Assembly (NCBI RefSeq): GCF_000419525.1
Contig: NZ_ATTE01000001.1
Coordinates: 1,178,001-1,242,000, forward strand
Length of the DNA stretch: 64,000 nucleotides
Source of the DNA: Leucothrix mucor DSM 2157
Lineage (GTDB): Bacteria; Pseudomonadota; Gammaproteobacteria; Thiotrichales; Thiotrichaceae
Reading direction: 5' to 3'
The translations under genes and the position numbers were made by a program. Shown piece after piece: positions 29,189 through 38,629 of this stretch (within the stretch, counting starts at the first letter, position 1; every line of letters starts with the position of its first letter). The notes beneath the pieces were generated by a model that was not told where the DNA came from, ran no database searches, and saw nothing but the letters and a program-made list of their open reading frames with translations.

Positions 29189-29204
29189 TTTACGTTAACG
29201 CAAA
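29189..29204. promoter_or_regulatory. 16-bp near-palindrome upstream of prpE
   Basis: TTTACGTTAACGCAAA is a palindrome with one mismatched pair, 51 bp before the prpE ATG. Its core ACGTWWACG and outer TT/AA match the perfect palindrome in front of the MerR gene (9213-9230). It may be a binding site for that regulator, or for an unlinked one; no prpR lies nearby. Confidence 0.5.
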
Positions 29205-29255
29205 GGACAGGTCTGTAAGTCACGTTTATTTGTAACACTCTGAGGGGAGTTTTTC

Positions 29256-30848
29256 ATGTCAAAGTATCAAGAAGTTCATCAACAATCACTTAGCAATCCG
29301 GAGCAATTTTGGGGCGAAGCCGCTTCTGGAATTTCCTGGACCAAACCTTGGGATAAGGTTCTGGATTATGATGCAAAGCCGATTCCCCGCTGGTTTGTAG
29401 GTGCTGAATTAAACACGTGCTACAACTGTCTGGACCGTCACGTCGAAGCAGGGCGTGGTGATCAGGATGCCTTAATTTATGATTCACCCGTTAGTAACAC
29501 CAAGCGTCGTTACACCTATTCTGAGCTGACAGACGCCGTTGCAAAATTTGCCGGCGTAATGAAAGCCAATGGCGTGGAAAAGGGCGACCGCGTTATTATT
29601 TATATGCCAATGATTCCGGAAGCCGCGATTGCCATGTTGGCTTGCTCGCGCTTAGGTGCGGTTCATTCGGTAGTATTCGGTGGCTTTGCAGCCAACGAGC
29701 TGGCAACCCGTATTAATGATGCGAAGCCAAAAATGATCGTCAGCGCCTCTTGCGGTATCGAGCCTAGCCGCGTGGTTAAGTACAAGCCGCTACTCGATGA
29801 TGCGATTGAACTGGCAACTCATAAGGTTGGCAGCGTTGTAATCAAAGCACGTCCTGAAGCCGAAGCCACACTCATTGAGGGTCGTGATCTGGATTGGGAT
29901 ACTGCAGTTGCTTCAGCAGAAGCGGCTGACTGTGTACCCGTTGCTGCGACTGATCCGCTTTATATTCTTTACACCTCAGGCACCACCGGTCAGCCAAAAG
30001 GCGTTATCCGTGATAATGGCGGCCATGCCGTTGCCATGAACTGGTCAATGGGCAACATCTACAATGTGAAGGCGGGCGATGTGTTTTGGGCCGCTTCGGA
30101 TGTGGGCTGGGTCGTTGGTCACTCTTACATTGTCTATGCACCGTTACTGAAAGGCTGCACCACAATCGTTTATGAAGGTAAGCCGGTTGGCACACCGGAT
30201 GCCGGCGCATTCTGGCGCATGATTGAAGAGTATCAAGTCAAAGTATTATTCACCGCACCAACCGCTTTCCGTGCGATCAAGAAAGAAGATGCCAATGCGG
30301 ATGAGTTGAAAAAATACAAAATCGATTGCCTGCAATCCTTATTCTTAGCCGGTGAGCGTTGCGATCCTGATACCTTATTCTGGGCTCGCGACACACTCGG
30401 TATTTCGGTGGTCGATCTATGGATTATGAGCCGTACCGATGACGTGATTAACGTTGCCGGTCATCGCTTATCAACCGGTGCAATTGAAGAAGTGCTGGCC
30501 GGTCATCCCGACGTTGCTGAGTGCGCCGTATTTGGTGTGAGCGATAGCTTTAAAGGTCAGTTACCATTGGGCTTGGTGGTATTAAAAGACGGTACTGATC
30601 GTCATCAAAATGACATCGTGCCAGAGTTAGTAAAGCGGGTGCGTGACCAGATTGGCCCGGTGGCTGCATTTAAAATCGCTGCCGTGGTACAACGCTTACC
30701 AAAAACCCGTTCCGGTAAGATTCTGCGCGCCTCCATGGTGAAAATCGCAGACGGAACAGAATGGACTATGCCGGCGACTATCGATGATCCAACCATTATG
30801 GCTGAGATCGAGAAAGCCTTGCAGGGCTTGGGTTACGCTAAATCCTAA
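29256..30848 (+). CDS. prpE: Propionate--CoA ligase with ~100-residue internal deletion
   Basis: AMP-forming acyl-CoA synthetase of the PrpE type, which makes propionyl-CoA for the methylcitrate cycle. The N-terminal ACAS segment (NPEQFWGEAASGISWTKPW), VVFGGFAANEL, the phosphate loop ILYTSGTTGQPKGVIRDNGG, SDVGWVVGHSYIVYAPL, FTAPTAFRAIKKE and the C-terminal Lys motif KTRSGKILR are all clear. But after DTLGISVVDL (about residue 386) the sequence jumps straight to IMSRTDDVINVAGHRL. The usual WWQTETGW motif and the TGD/FDWG-type motif between them are gone, in frame. Length is 530 against about 628. As a ligase it is probably inactive. ATG 29256 has GGGGAG upstream; first gene of the prp run. Confidence 0.88.
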   Translation: MSKYQEVHQQSLSNPEQFWGEAASGISWTKPWDKVLDYDAKPIPRWFVGAELNTCYNCLDRHVEAGRGDQDALIYDSPVSNTKRRYTYSELTDAVAKFAGVMKANGVEKGDRVIIYMPMIPEAAIAMLACSRLGAVHSVVFGGFAANELATRINDAKPKMIVSASCGIEPSRVVKYKPLLDDAIELATHKVGSVVIKARPEAEATLIEGRDLDWDTAVASAEAADCVPVAATDPLYILYTSGTTGQPKGVIRDNGGHAVAMNWSMGNIYNVKAGDVFWAASDVGWVVGHSYIVYAPLLKGCTTIVYEGKPVGTPDAGAFWRMIEEYQVKVLFTAPTAFRAIKKEDANADELKKYKIDCLQSLFLAGERCDPDTLFWARDTLGISVVDLWIMSRTDDVINVAGHRLSTGAIEEVLAGHPDVAECAVFGVSDSFKGQLPLGLVVLKDGTDRHQNDIVPELVKRVRDQIGPVAAFKIAAVVQRLPKTRSGKILRASMVKIADGTEWTMPATIDDPTIMAEIEKALQGLGYAKS

Positions 30849-30886
30849 GTCATTATTAATTTTTACAAGCGTCATTAAAGACGTCA

Positions 30887-30911
30887 GGCCTGGCTGCAAT
30901 CCAGTCAGGCC
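30887..30911 (+). other. Stem-loop between prpE and prpB
   Basis: GGCCTGGCTG pairs with CAGTCAGGCC around a 5-nt loop (one G-T). No T-run follows; the prpB ribosome site starts right after it. Probably an intercistronic mRNA structure. Confidence 0.45.
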
Positions 30912-30931
30912 ATTTCCAGGAGCATACAAAA

Positions 30932-31813
30932 ATGAGTATTGAATCAGCAGGCGCAAAATTCCGCGCAGCCGTAAAAGCCGAGAAACCATTACAATGTGTG
31001 GGCGCAACCACGGCGTATCATGCACGACTGGCTGAGGCTAGCGGCTACAAATCCCTGTATATCTCAGGTGGCGGAGTAGCAGCAGGTTCTTGTGGTATCC
31101 CGGATTTGGGTATCACCACGATGGAAGATGTACTAATTGATTTGCGTCGTATAACAGACGTTACCACTCTACCGGTTTTAGTGGATATTGACACTGGCTG
31201 GGGCGGCGCATTTAACATTGCTCGTGCCGTTCGTGCGTTCACAAAAGCAGGCGCAGCAGCGGTGCATATTGAAGATCAGGTGCAGCAGAAGCGTTGCGGA
31301 CACCGTCCTAATAAAGCCATCGTGTCCCAGATCGAAATGGTTGACCGGATTAAAGCGGCAGTTGATGCCAAAATTGACCCTGATTTCGTGATCATGGCAC
31401 GTACCGATGCGCTGGCCGTTGAAGGCCTGAACTCTGCAATCGACCGTGCGTGTGCCTGTGTTGAAGCAGGCGCAGATATGATTTTCCCAGAAGCGATCAC
31501 TGATCTGGAAATGTACAAGCAGTTTGCTGATGCTGTTGGTGTACCGATTCTGGCGAACATCACTGAGTTTGGTTCAACACCATTGTTTACCACTGAAGAG
31601 CTGGCCTCTGCGGATGTGAGCATTGCACTGTACCCACTTTCAGCGTTCCGTGCGGCGAACTTGGCAGCACTGAATGTATACACCAATTTGCGCGAAACCG
31701 GCACTCAAAAAGGCGTACTGGATACCATGCAAACGCGTATGGATCTTTACGACTACCTGGGCTACCACGATTTCGAGCAGAAGTTAGACGCATTATTTAA
31801 AGACGAGGCGTAA
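30932..31813 (+). CDS. prpB: 2-methylisocitrate lyase
   Basis: 293-residue lyase of the isocitrate lyase/PEP mutase family; cleaves 2-methylisocitrate to pyruvate and succinate, the last step of propionate oxidation. [18 protein letters not shown], the substrate loop [10 protein letters not shown] (catalytic Cys about 123) and IMARTDAL are present; the KRCGH form separates it from other family members. ATG 30932 has CAGGAG upstream. It is 3 nt from prpC. Confidence 0.95.
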   Translation: MSIESAGAKFRAAVKAEKPLQCVGATTAYHARLAEASGYKSLYISGGGVAAGSCGIPDLGITTMEDVLIDLRRITDVTTLPVLVDIDTGWGGAFNIARAVRAFTKAGAAAVHIEDQVQQKRCGHRPNKAIVSQIEMVDRIKAAVDAKIDPDFVIMARTDALAVEGLNSAIDRACACVEAGADMIFPEAITDLEMYKQFADAVGVPILANITEFGSTPLFTTEELASADVSIALYPLSAFRAANLAALNVYTNLRETGTQKGVLDTMQTRMDLYDYLGYHDFEQKLDALFKDEA

Positions 31814-31816
31814 TTC

Positions 31817-32971
31817 ATGACAGAACAAACAACTCCAGCATTTAAGCCAAAAAAGTCGGTTGCGCTCTCAGGCACAGCTGCAGGTAACACCGCGGTTTGC
31901 ACCGTAGGCCGCACCGGTAATGACTTGCACTACCGTGGTTACGACATTCTGGAATTTGCTGAACAAGCAGAGTTTGAAGAAATTGCTCACCTAATCGTAC
32001 ACGGCTCACTGCCAACTATGGCTGAGTTAAAGGCTTACAAAGCCAAGCTAAAATCACTGCGCGGTTTACCGGCTGCGGTTAAAGCAACCTTGGAGCAGAT
32101 TCCACCATCCGCACACCCAATGGATGTGATGCGTACTGGCTGTTCAATTTTGGGTACTTGCCTGACTGAAAAGGACTCTCATCCTGAAGCAGAAGCGCGC
32201 GATATCTTAGATCGTTTAATGGCAAGCTTCGGCTCCATGTTGCTGTACTGGTACCACTACAGCATCAATGGCAAACGCATCGACGTTGAGACGGATGACG
32301 ACTCCATCGGTGGCCACTTCCTGCACCTGCTGCATGGCGAGAAGCCATCGGAAGAGTGGGTTAAGGCAATGCACGTTTCCTTGATTCTGTATGCAGAGCA
32401 TGAGTTCAATGCATCCACCTTTACTGGCCGTGTAATCGCCGGAACTGAGTCGGATATGCACTCTTGCATCACTGGTGCAATTGGCGCATTGCGTGGCCCT
32501 AAGCACGGTGGCGCTAACGAAGTGGCTTCTGAAATCCAGAAGCGCTACGCCAATGCGGATGAAGCTGAAGCCGATATCCGTGAGCGCATGGCACGTAAAG
32601 AAATCGTGATTGGGTTTGGTCATCCGGTATATACCGTGGCCGATCCGCGTAACGAAGTCATTAAGCGCGTGGCGAAGCAGCTGTCTGATTCTAACGGCGA
32701 CTCAAAAATGTTCGACATTGCCGAGCGTCTGGAAACCGTTATGTGGGAAGAGAAGAAAATGTTCCCGAACTTGGATTGGTTCTCTGCGGTTTCTTATGAG
32801 CAGATGGGCATTCCGACCGCCATGTTTACGCCGATTTTCGTTATCGCGCGTACTTCAGGCTGGGGCGCACACGTGATCGAGCAACGCCAGGATGGCAAAA
32901 TTATTCGCCCTTCTGCAAACTATATCGGCCCTGAAGACAAGCAATTTGTCCCATTAGCTGATCGGGGATAA
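31817..32971 (+). CDS. prpC: 2-methylcitrate synthase
   Basis: 384 residues; condenses propionyl-CoA with oxaloacetate to 2-methylcitrate. Citrate-synthase fold without the N-terminal NADH-binding extension of gltA. Key parts: [58 protein letters not shown] and the C-terminal [12 protein letters not shown], typical of PrpC. It lies between prpB and acnD with gaps of 2-3 nt, so strict co-transcription is likely. Confidence 0.95.
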   Translation: MTEQTTPAFKPKKSVALSGTAAGNTAVCTVGRTGNDLHYRGYDILEFAEQAEFEEIAHLIVHGSLPTMAELKAYKAKLKSLRGLPAAVKATLEQIPPSAHPMDVMRTGCSILGTCLTEKDSHPEAEARDILDRLMASFGSMLLYWYHYSINGKRIDVETDDDSIGGHFLHLLHGEKPSEEWVKAMHVSLILYAEHEFNASTFTGRVIAGTESDMHSCITGAIGALRGPKHGGANEVASEIQKRYANADEAEADIRERMARKEIVIGFGHPVYTVADPRNEVIKRVAKQLSDSNGDSKMFDIAERLETVMWEEKKMFPNLDWFSAVSYEQMGIPTAMFTPIFVIARTSGWGAHVIEQRQDGKIIRPSANYIGPEDKQFVPLADRG

Positions 32972-32973
32972 GT

Positions 32974-35580
32974 ATGAATACTAATTACCGTAAAAAATTA
33001 GCAGGCACGGATTTAGATTACTTCGACACGCGTGAAGCGGTTGATGCAATCAAGCCCGGTGCTTATGCAACTCTGCCATACACTTCGCGTGTGTTGGCAG
33101 AGCAGTTAGTTCGTCGCTGCAAGCCAGAGGCGTTAACTGACTCATTGAATCAGTTGATCGAAAACAAGCAGGATTTGGATTTCCCTTGGTATCCGGCGCG
33201 CGTAGTTTGCCATGATATTTTGGGCCAAACGGCACTGGTTGATTTAGCCGGTTTGCGTGATGCGATCGCAGAGCAGGGTGGTGACCCTTCAAAGGTTAAC
33301 CCTGTTGTTCCGACTCAGTTGATCGTGGATCACTCGCTGGCTGTTGAAGCGCCGGGTTTTGATCCGGATGCTTTCGAGAAAAACCGTGCGATCGAAGACC
33401 GTCGTAACCAAGGCCGTTTTGATTTCATCGAATGGTGCAAAACTTCTTTCAAAAATGTGGATGTGATTCCTGCTGGTAACGGCATCATGCATCAGATCAA
33501 TTTGGAAAAGATGTCACCGGTGATTCAGGCGCGTGAAGGCGTTGCGTTCCCGGATACTTGTGTGGGAACTGACTCACACACACCACACGTTGATGCACTG
33601 GGTGTCATGGCGATTGGTGTCGGTGGTCTGGAAGCTGAAACGGTAATGTTAGGTCTGCCATCCATGATGCGCGTACCGAATATTATTGGTGTTGAGCTAA
33701 CCGGTAAGCGTCAGCCTGGTATTACGGCAACGGATATCGTACTGGCAATCACTGAGTTCCTGCGTAATGAGAAAGTCGTTTCTTCTTACCTTGAGTTCTT
33801 TGGTGAAGGGACTAAGAGCCTGACTATTGGAGACCGTGCAACGATCTCTAATATGACGCCTGAGTATGGCGCGTCAGCAGGCTTGTTCTATATCGATGAG
33901 CAAACGATTGACTACCTGAAACTCACCGGTCGTGAGCCTAAGCAAGTCGCGTTAGTTGAGCAGTACGCTAAAGAAACTGGCCTGTGGGCGGATGATCTGG
34001 TGACGGCTAAATACGAGCGCGTACTGACGTTTGATCTGTCATCGGTTGGTCGTAACCTTGCTGGCCCATCAAATCCTCATCGTCGTTTAGCGACAGCTGA
34101 TTTGGCTTCCAGCGGCATCGCCAAAGACATGGACAAAGTCTTAGAGGAAGAAGCAGAAGGCAAAATGCCAGATGGCGCAGTGATTATCGCTGCAATCACC
34201 TCGTGCACTAATACGTCAAACCCTCGCAATGTGGTTGCTGCTGGCTTAATCGCGCGCAACGCTAACAAGCTGGGTTTGCTGCGTAAGCCTTGGGTGAAAA
34301 CCTCGTTCGCACCGGGCTCTAAAGTGGCTGAGCTGTATCTGAAAGATGCAGGTTTACTGAGCGAGCTTGAGAAGCTGGGCTTTGGTATCGTTGGCTTTGC
34401 GTGTACGACCTGTAACGGTATGTCGGGCGCATTGGACCCCGTGATCCGTGATGAGATCATCGAGCGTGATTTGTACGCGACAGCGGTACTCTCCGGTAAT
34501 CGTAACTTCGATGGCCGTATTCACCCATACGCCAAGCAAGCATTCCTGGCGTCACCGCCATTGGTTGTTGCTTATGCGATCGCCGGAACCATTCGTTTCG
34601 ATATCGAAAAAGACAGCTTGGGTAATGACCAAAACGGCAACCCAATCACATTGAAAGACATCTGGCCAACCGATGAAGAAATCGATGCGATTGTAGAGTC
34701 TAGCGTTAAACCTGAAATGTTCCAGCAGATCTACAACCCAATGTTTGATCTGGGTGTGATTACTGAAGCGAAAAGTCCGTTATACGATTGGGACCCACAG
34801 AGCACTTACATCCGTCGTCCTCCTTATTGGGAAGGCGCATTGGCTGGTGAGCGCACGATGAAGGGCATGCGTCCTTTAGCGGTACTGGGTGACAACATCA
34901 CGACTGATCACTTATCGCCATCTAACGCGATTATGCTGGACAGCGCCGCCGGTGCTTACCTGCACAAAATGGGCTTGCCGGAAGAGGATTTTAACTCTTA
35001 CGCGACCCACCGTGGTGATCACCTGACGGCACAGCGCGCAACCTTCGCCAACCCTAAGTTGTTGAATGAGATGTGTCGCAATGCCGATGGCAGCATCAAG
35101 CAAGGCTCTTTGGCCCGTATCGAGCCGGAAGGCACTGAAAGCCGCATGTGGGAAGCGATTGAAACCTACATGGAACGTAAGCAACCGTTGATTATTATCG
35201 CGGGCGCAGACTACGGCCAAGGCTCCTCACGTGACTGGGCGGCCAAAGGTGTTCGTTTAGCCGGTGTTGAAACGATTGTTGCCGAAGGCTTCGAACGTAT
35301 TCACCGCACCAATTTGGTGGGCATGGGCGTACTACCGCTTGAGTTCACCAATGGCGAAACCCGTGAAACCTACACTATCGACGGGACTGAAACCTACGAT
35401 GTTGAAGGTGAGATTTCACCGGGTGCCGCATTGACTGTGAAAATGACACGTGCCAATGGCGAAGTGGTTAGCATTCCAGTTAAGTGTCGCTTAGATACTG
35501 CAGAAGAAGTACACGTTTATGCTGCTGGTGGAGTGTTACAACGCTTCGCACAAGACTTCCTGGAGTCAACTGCTGCTTAA
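32974..35580 (+). CDS. acnD: 2-methylcitrate dehydratase, Fe-S dependent
   Basis: AcnA-like aconitase of 868 residues that dehydrates 2-methylcitrate; it works with PrpF in organisms lacking PrpD, which is absent here. Fe-S cysteines: ITSCTNTSNPRNV (about 409) and ACTTCNGMSG (two Cys about 475-478). Substrate motifs VGTDSHTPHVDALG and GADYGQGSSRDWAAKG are present. It starts 2 nt after prpC with GGGGATAAGT before the ATG. A hairpin with a short T-run follows, then two large palindromic elements before prpF. Confidence 0.93.
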   Translation: MNTNYRKKLAGTDLDYFDTREAVDAIKPGAYATLPYTSRVLAEQLVRRCKPEALTDSLNQLIENKQDLDFPWYPARVVCHDILGQTALVDLAGLRDAIAEQGGDPSKVNPVVPTQLIVDHSLAVEAPGFDPDAFEKNRAIEDRRNQGRFDFIEWCKTSFKNVDVIPAGNGIMHQINLEKMSPVIQAREGVAFPDTCVGTDSHTPHVDALGVMAIGVGGLEAETVMLGLPSMMRVPNIIGVELTGKRQPGITATDIVLAITEFLRNEKVVSSYLEFFGEGTKSLTIGDRATISNMTPEYGASAGLFYIDEQTIDYLKLTGREPKQVALVEQYAKETGLWADDLVTAKYERVLTFDLSSVGRNLAGPSNPHRRLATADLASSGIAKDMDKVLEEEAEGKMPDGAVIIAAITSCTNTSNPRNVVAAGLIARNANKLGLLRKPWVKTSFAPGSKVAELYLKDAGLLSELEKLGFGIVGFACTTCNGMSGALDPVIRDEIIERDLYATAVLSGNRNFDGRIHPYAKQAFLASPPLVVAYAIAGTIRFDIEKDSLGNDQNGNPITLKDIWPTDEEIDAIVESSVKPEMFQQIYNPMFDLGVITEAKSPLYDWDPQSTYIRRPPYWEGALAGERTMKGMRPLAVLGDNITTDHLSPSNAIMLDSAAGAYLHKMGLPEEDFNSYATHRGDHLTAQRATFANPKLLNEMCRNADGSIKQGSLARIEPEGTESRMWEAIETYMERKQPLIIIAGADYGQGSSRDWAAKGVRLAGVETIVAEGFERIHRTNLVGMGVLPLEFTNGETRETYTIDGTETYDVEGEISPGAALTVKMTRANGEVVSIPVKCRLDTAEEVHVYAAGGVLQRFAQDFLESTAA

Positions 35581-35588
35581 ACGCTGAT

Positions 35589-35621
35589 GGAGCCGGTGCT
35601 ATTCTTGCATCGGTTCCTTTT
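35589..35621 (+). terminator. Terminator-like hairpin after acnD
   Basis: GGAGCCGGTG (35589-35598) pairs with CATCGGTTCC (35608-35617), two G-U pairs, followed by TTTTG. It may partly stop transcription before prpF, or act as an attenuator in the prp operon. Confidence 0.55.
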
Positions 35622-35627
35622 GTTTGC

Positions 35628-35702
35628 GTTGCTTTGGTATATCTTGACCTTCACCGACTCGCTTTGCTCGTAAGGACTCAGTTCAAGATATACCAAAGCA
35701 AC
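35628..35702. repeat. Large palindromic element A
   Basis: A perfect 20-bp inverted repeat, GTTGCTTTGGTATATCTTGA (35628-35647) and its complement (35683-35702), around 35 nt. The loop holds CCGACTCGC-TTT-GCTCG-T-AAGGACT (35654-35678). The same core, inverted, is in element B 100 bp on, although the outer stems differ. Could be a small mobile or REP-like element, or an RNA structure in the prp mRNA. Confidence 0.75.
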
Positions 35703-35747
35703 TTTTATGGGAGTGAGCCCAATCCTCGCACACCACCCATCTACCAG

Positions 35748-35836
35748 AACATTGTCTTGTGATTTGTTTTTTCGAAGTCCTTGCGAGCTCGCGAGTCGGC
35801 GTAGAAAACACAAATCACAAATCACAAGGCAATGTT
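35748..35836. repeat. Large palindromic element B
   Basis: A 20-bp inverted repeat with one mismatch: arms at 35748-35767 (AACATTGTCTTGTGATTTGT) and 35817-35836. The loop core AGTCCTTGCGAGCTCGCGAGTCGG (35776-35799) is element A's core turned round and includes the 10-bp palindrome GCGAGCTCGC. Just before the second arm, CACAAAT is partly duplicated. It ends 27 bp before the prpF ATG. Confidence 0.7.
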
Positions 35837-35863
35837 TAATACCAATACCCCGGAGGTTTTCTT

Positions 35864-37042
35864 ATGTCATTTGTTCCTCAGATCAAAATCCCAGCCACTT
35901 ACATTCGTGGCGGAACCAGTAAAGGCGTTTTCTTTAACCTGACTGATCTACCGGAGGCGGCTCAGGTGCCGGGCGAGGCACGCGATAAGATTTTACTGCG
36001 CGTGATTGGTAGTCCCGATCCTTATGGCAAGCAAACCGATGGCATGGGCGGCGCGACCTCCAGCACCAGCAAGACGGTAATCTTATCCAAAAGCGAGCAA
36101 GCTGATCACGATGTGGATTACCTGTTTGGCCAAGTCTCGATTGATAAGCCGTTTGTAGACTGGAGCGGTAACTGCGGTAACTTAACCGCAGCCGTCGGTT
36201 CGTTTGCGATTAGCAATGGCTTGGTCGCGGCTGATCGCATTCCTGAAAACGGCATTGCTGTGGTGCGTATCTGGCAGAAGAATATCCAGAAAACCATTAT
36301 CGCCAATGTGCCGATTACCAATGGCGAAGTACAGGAAACGGGCGACTTTGAACTGGATGGCGTGACCTTCCCAGCGGCGGAAGTGCAGGTCGCGTTTGTG
36401 AATCCGGTTGATGCCAGCGAAGCCATGTTCCCAACGGGTAACTTGGTGGATGATCTGGAAGTACCGGGTGTTGGCACCTTTAAAGCGACCATGATTAATG
36501 CTGGTATCCCGACCATATTCCTAAATGCCGATGCGATTGATTACACCGGCTGTGAGCTGCAGGAAGTGATTAATGGCGATGACAAAGCCTTGGCCATGTT
36601 TGAAACGATTCGTGCTTATGGTGCGGTAAAAATGGGGCTAATTAGCGATATTAGCGAGGCGGCAGCACGCCAGCATACGCCGAAAGTTGCCTTTGTGGGT
36701 AAGCCGAAAAGCTATGTGTCATCCAGTGGCAAGCAGATTAATGACAGTGATATTGATTTGAATGTGCGCGCTTTGTCGATGGGTAAATTACACCATGCGA
36801 TGATGGGCACAGCCGCGGTAGCGATTGGAACCGCAGCGACGATTCCGGGAACCTTGGTGAACTTGGCAGCCGGTGGCGGCGAGCGCGATGCGGTGACCTT
36901 TGGACATCCATCCGGGACCTTGAAAGTCGGTGCAGAAGCCACAGAAGGCGAGAATGGCTGGACGGTGAATAAGGTCGTGATGAGCCGTAGCGCCAGAGTC
37001 TTGATGGAGGGCTGGGTGCGGATTCCCGGAGATGCATTTTGA
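35864..37042 (+). CDS. prpF: 2-methylaconitate cis-trans isomerase
   Basis: 392-residue PrpF, of the DAP-epimerase-like fold; it isomerises the product of AcnD to the cis form that aconitase can use. Typical: IPATYIRGGTSKGVFF near the start, GNCGNLTAAVGSFAI (about 101-115) with the active Cys, and GKLHHAMMGTAAVAI near the C-terminus. It follows acnD after 283 bp that hold a hairpin and two palindromic elements. ATG 35864 has CGGAGG upstream. It overlaps the next gene by 4 nt. Confidence 0.93.
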   Translation: MSFVPQIKIPATYIRGGTSKGVFFNLTDLPEAAQVPGEARDKILLRVIGSPDPYGKQTDGMGGATSSTSKTVILSKSEQADHDVDYLFGQVSIDKPFVDWSGNCGNLTAAVGSFAISNGLVAADRIPENGIAVVRIWQKNIQKTIIANVPITNGEVQETGDFELDGVTFPAAEVQVAFVNPVDASEAMFPTGNLVDDLEVPGVGTFKATMINAGIPTIFLNADAIDYTGCELQEVINGDDKALAMFETIRAYGAVKMGLISDISEAAARQHTPKVAFVGKPKSYVSSSGKQINDSDIDLNVRALSMGKLHHAMMGTAAVAIGTAATIPGTLVNLAAGGGERDAVTFGHPSGTLKVGAEATEGENGWTVNKVVMSRSARVLMEGWVRIPGDAF

Positions 37043-38487
37043 GCTACGTAGAGAAGCATAAACCCAGTTCGTCGTTTAATACGCGCGAAGAGTACTTAGA
37101 ACACGAACTGCAAATTATGGAGCCGAAACGCTGGCGTCCGAATTTACCGTTTAGAGATTATCGCTTTGAGATAGAAGACACGATACCAGCCATGGCGGGA
37201 ACCATCGGTAAAGTCGTTATGGTGGGGGCAATCGCTGCCACCTTTGCCGGTCCGCTGGGGCTTAGCGATAGTTTTGTCTTAGAAAACGTGCGCTATGAAC
37301 TGCTGATCGTATCCATCTTTATCATTCTGTTTTCAGGCTTTTTACTGCCGACGGCCAACTTGGCCGGTACCCATGGCCCGTTAATTCCATTGATCCCGAT
37401 CGTGGTTGCCGCCGGTGGTCACCCGATGGCATTTGGATTGCTGATTGGTGCTTTTGGTTTGCTCCTCGCCATTACCAAGGGCGGGAGTATGCTGGCCAAT
37501 CTCACCAGTAAGGGCGTGTGTGGTGGCTTGTTGCTCTACTTAGGCTTTATGGGCACGACCTCGCAGATTACCAAGCTGTTCGCGTGGGCAGAAGGCATCG
37601 GCATGACGCACATTGCCTTTGTCGTCATCCTTTGCACCATCGTGCTTTACGCGCTGCTTGAGCACTGGAAAAAGCGCTGGTTAGCCGTGCCACTGAGTTG
37701 CTTAATGGGTGGTACGCTGGCCTTTGCCATGGGCGCGCCTTTCGAGTTTAAAACAGGGCCGGGCTTCCCGAATATGAACCCTGCGTATTGGTGGGGTGAC
37801 AATACCGGTTGGATGCTTGGCTTGCCGACGGTAGAAAGCTTTGTCGTGGTACTGCCGTTCGCGATTTTAGCCGTGGCCATGTGGTCGCCTGATTTCTTAG
37901 GGCATCAGGTTTTCCAAAAAATCAGCTACCCAGAGCGCACTGAAAAAGTACAGATGAACATCGACGACACCATGACCAGTGCATCGATTCGTCAAACCTT
38001 TGGCTCGCTATTAGGTGGCGCTAACTTTACCTCGTCATGGGGAACTTACATCGTCCCAGCGGCGATCGCTAAGCGTCCTATCCCTGCGGGGGCGTTACTC
38101 ACAGCCTTATTTTGTATCATCGCTGGCCTGTGGGGTTACCCTATGGACTTGGCAATCTGGCAGCCTGTGCTGTGCGTCGCATTAGTGGTGGGTGTGTTTA
38201 TCCCGTTGCTTGAAGCCGGAATGGAAATGACCCGCGTCGGTAAAACAACGCAGTCAGCGGCTATTGTGGTGTTTGCTTCGGCACTGGTTAATCCCGCTTT
38301 TGGTTGGTCGCTAACCATGCTGCTGGACAACCTTGGCTTGGTTGGCTGTAAAGAGCGTAGCTCGGAACTCAGCCATATGAGCCGCTGGATTATCCCGCTG
38401 GTTATGTTTGTTGTATTGACTAGCGTAATGGCTGCGGTGGGAATGTTGCCTGGTATACCGGCGCTGATTACTAGTTTTCGTCATTAG
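37039..38487 (+). CDS. DUF3360-like multispanning permease in the prp operon
   Basis: 482-residue integral membrane protein with about 10-12 hydrophobic segments starting near residue 50. An N-terminal soluble part (MEPKRWRPNLPFRDYRFEIE) precedes them. It resembles DUF3360 proteins, a group with an NCS2/SulP-like repeat pattern (TANLAGTHGPLIPLIPIVVA, FASALVNPAFGWS). TTG 37039 is the likely start: it overlaps the prpF stop and has GGAG 7 nt upstream. As the last gene of the prp run it is a candidate carrier for propionate, 2-methylcitrate or a related acid. Substrate is not shown by the sequence. A strong terminator follows. Confidence 0.7.
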   Translation: MSYVEKHKPSSSFNTREEYLEHELQIMEPKRWRPNLPFRDYRFEIEDTIPAMAGTIGKVVMVGAIAATFAGPLGLSDSFVLENVRYELLIVSIFIILFSGFLLPTANLAGTHGPLIPLIPIVVAAGGHPMAFGLLIGAFGLLLAITKGGSMLANLTSKGVCGGLLLYLGFMGTTSQITKLFAWAEGIGMTHIAFVVILCTIVLYALLEHWKKRWLAVPLSCLMGGTLAFAMGAPFEFKTGPGFPNMNPAYWWGDNTGWMLGLPTVESFVVVLPFAILAVAMWSPDFLGHQVFQKISYPERTEKVQMNIDDTMTSASIRQTFGSLLGGANFTSSWGTYIVPAAIAKRPIPAGALLTALFCIIAGLWGYPMDLAIWQPVLCVALVVGVFIPLLEAGMEMTRVGKTTQSAAIVVFASALVNPAFGWSLTMLLDNLGLVGCKERSSELSHMSRWIIPLVMFVVLTSVMAAVGMLPGIPALITSFRH

Positions 38488-38508
38488 TAGAAGCTAGGGC
38501 GTTCAATG

Positions 38509-38549
38509 AAAAGCAGGTCAATGACGGTGTTGTTGATCTGCTTTTTTTG
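38509..38549 (+). terminator. Intrinsic terminator of the prp operon
   Basis: AAAGCAGGTCAA pairs with TTGATCTGCTTT (one G-T) around an 11-13 nt loop and runs into TTTTTTT. It ends the prpE-permease run. Confidence 0.88.
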
Positions 38550-38629
38550 TTAAGACTAATGCTATCGCCAATCATATTTCTCAGTGCTATAGTGACTGGG
38601 TGTTACCTTTTAGTAAATGAGGCGTTTTC

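Noticed and set aside
35484-35922. Small ORFs over the acnD-prpF gap
   Set aside because: They read through the palindromic elements on both strands, have no ribosome sites, and their sequences mirror each other because of the inverted repeats.
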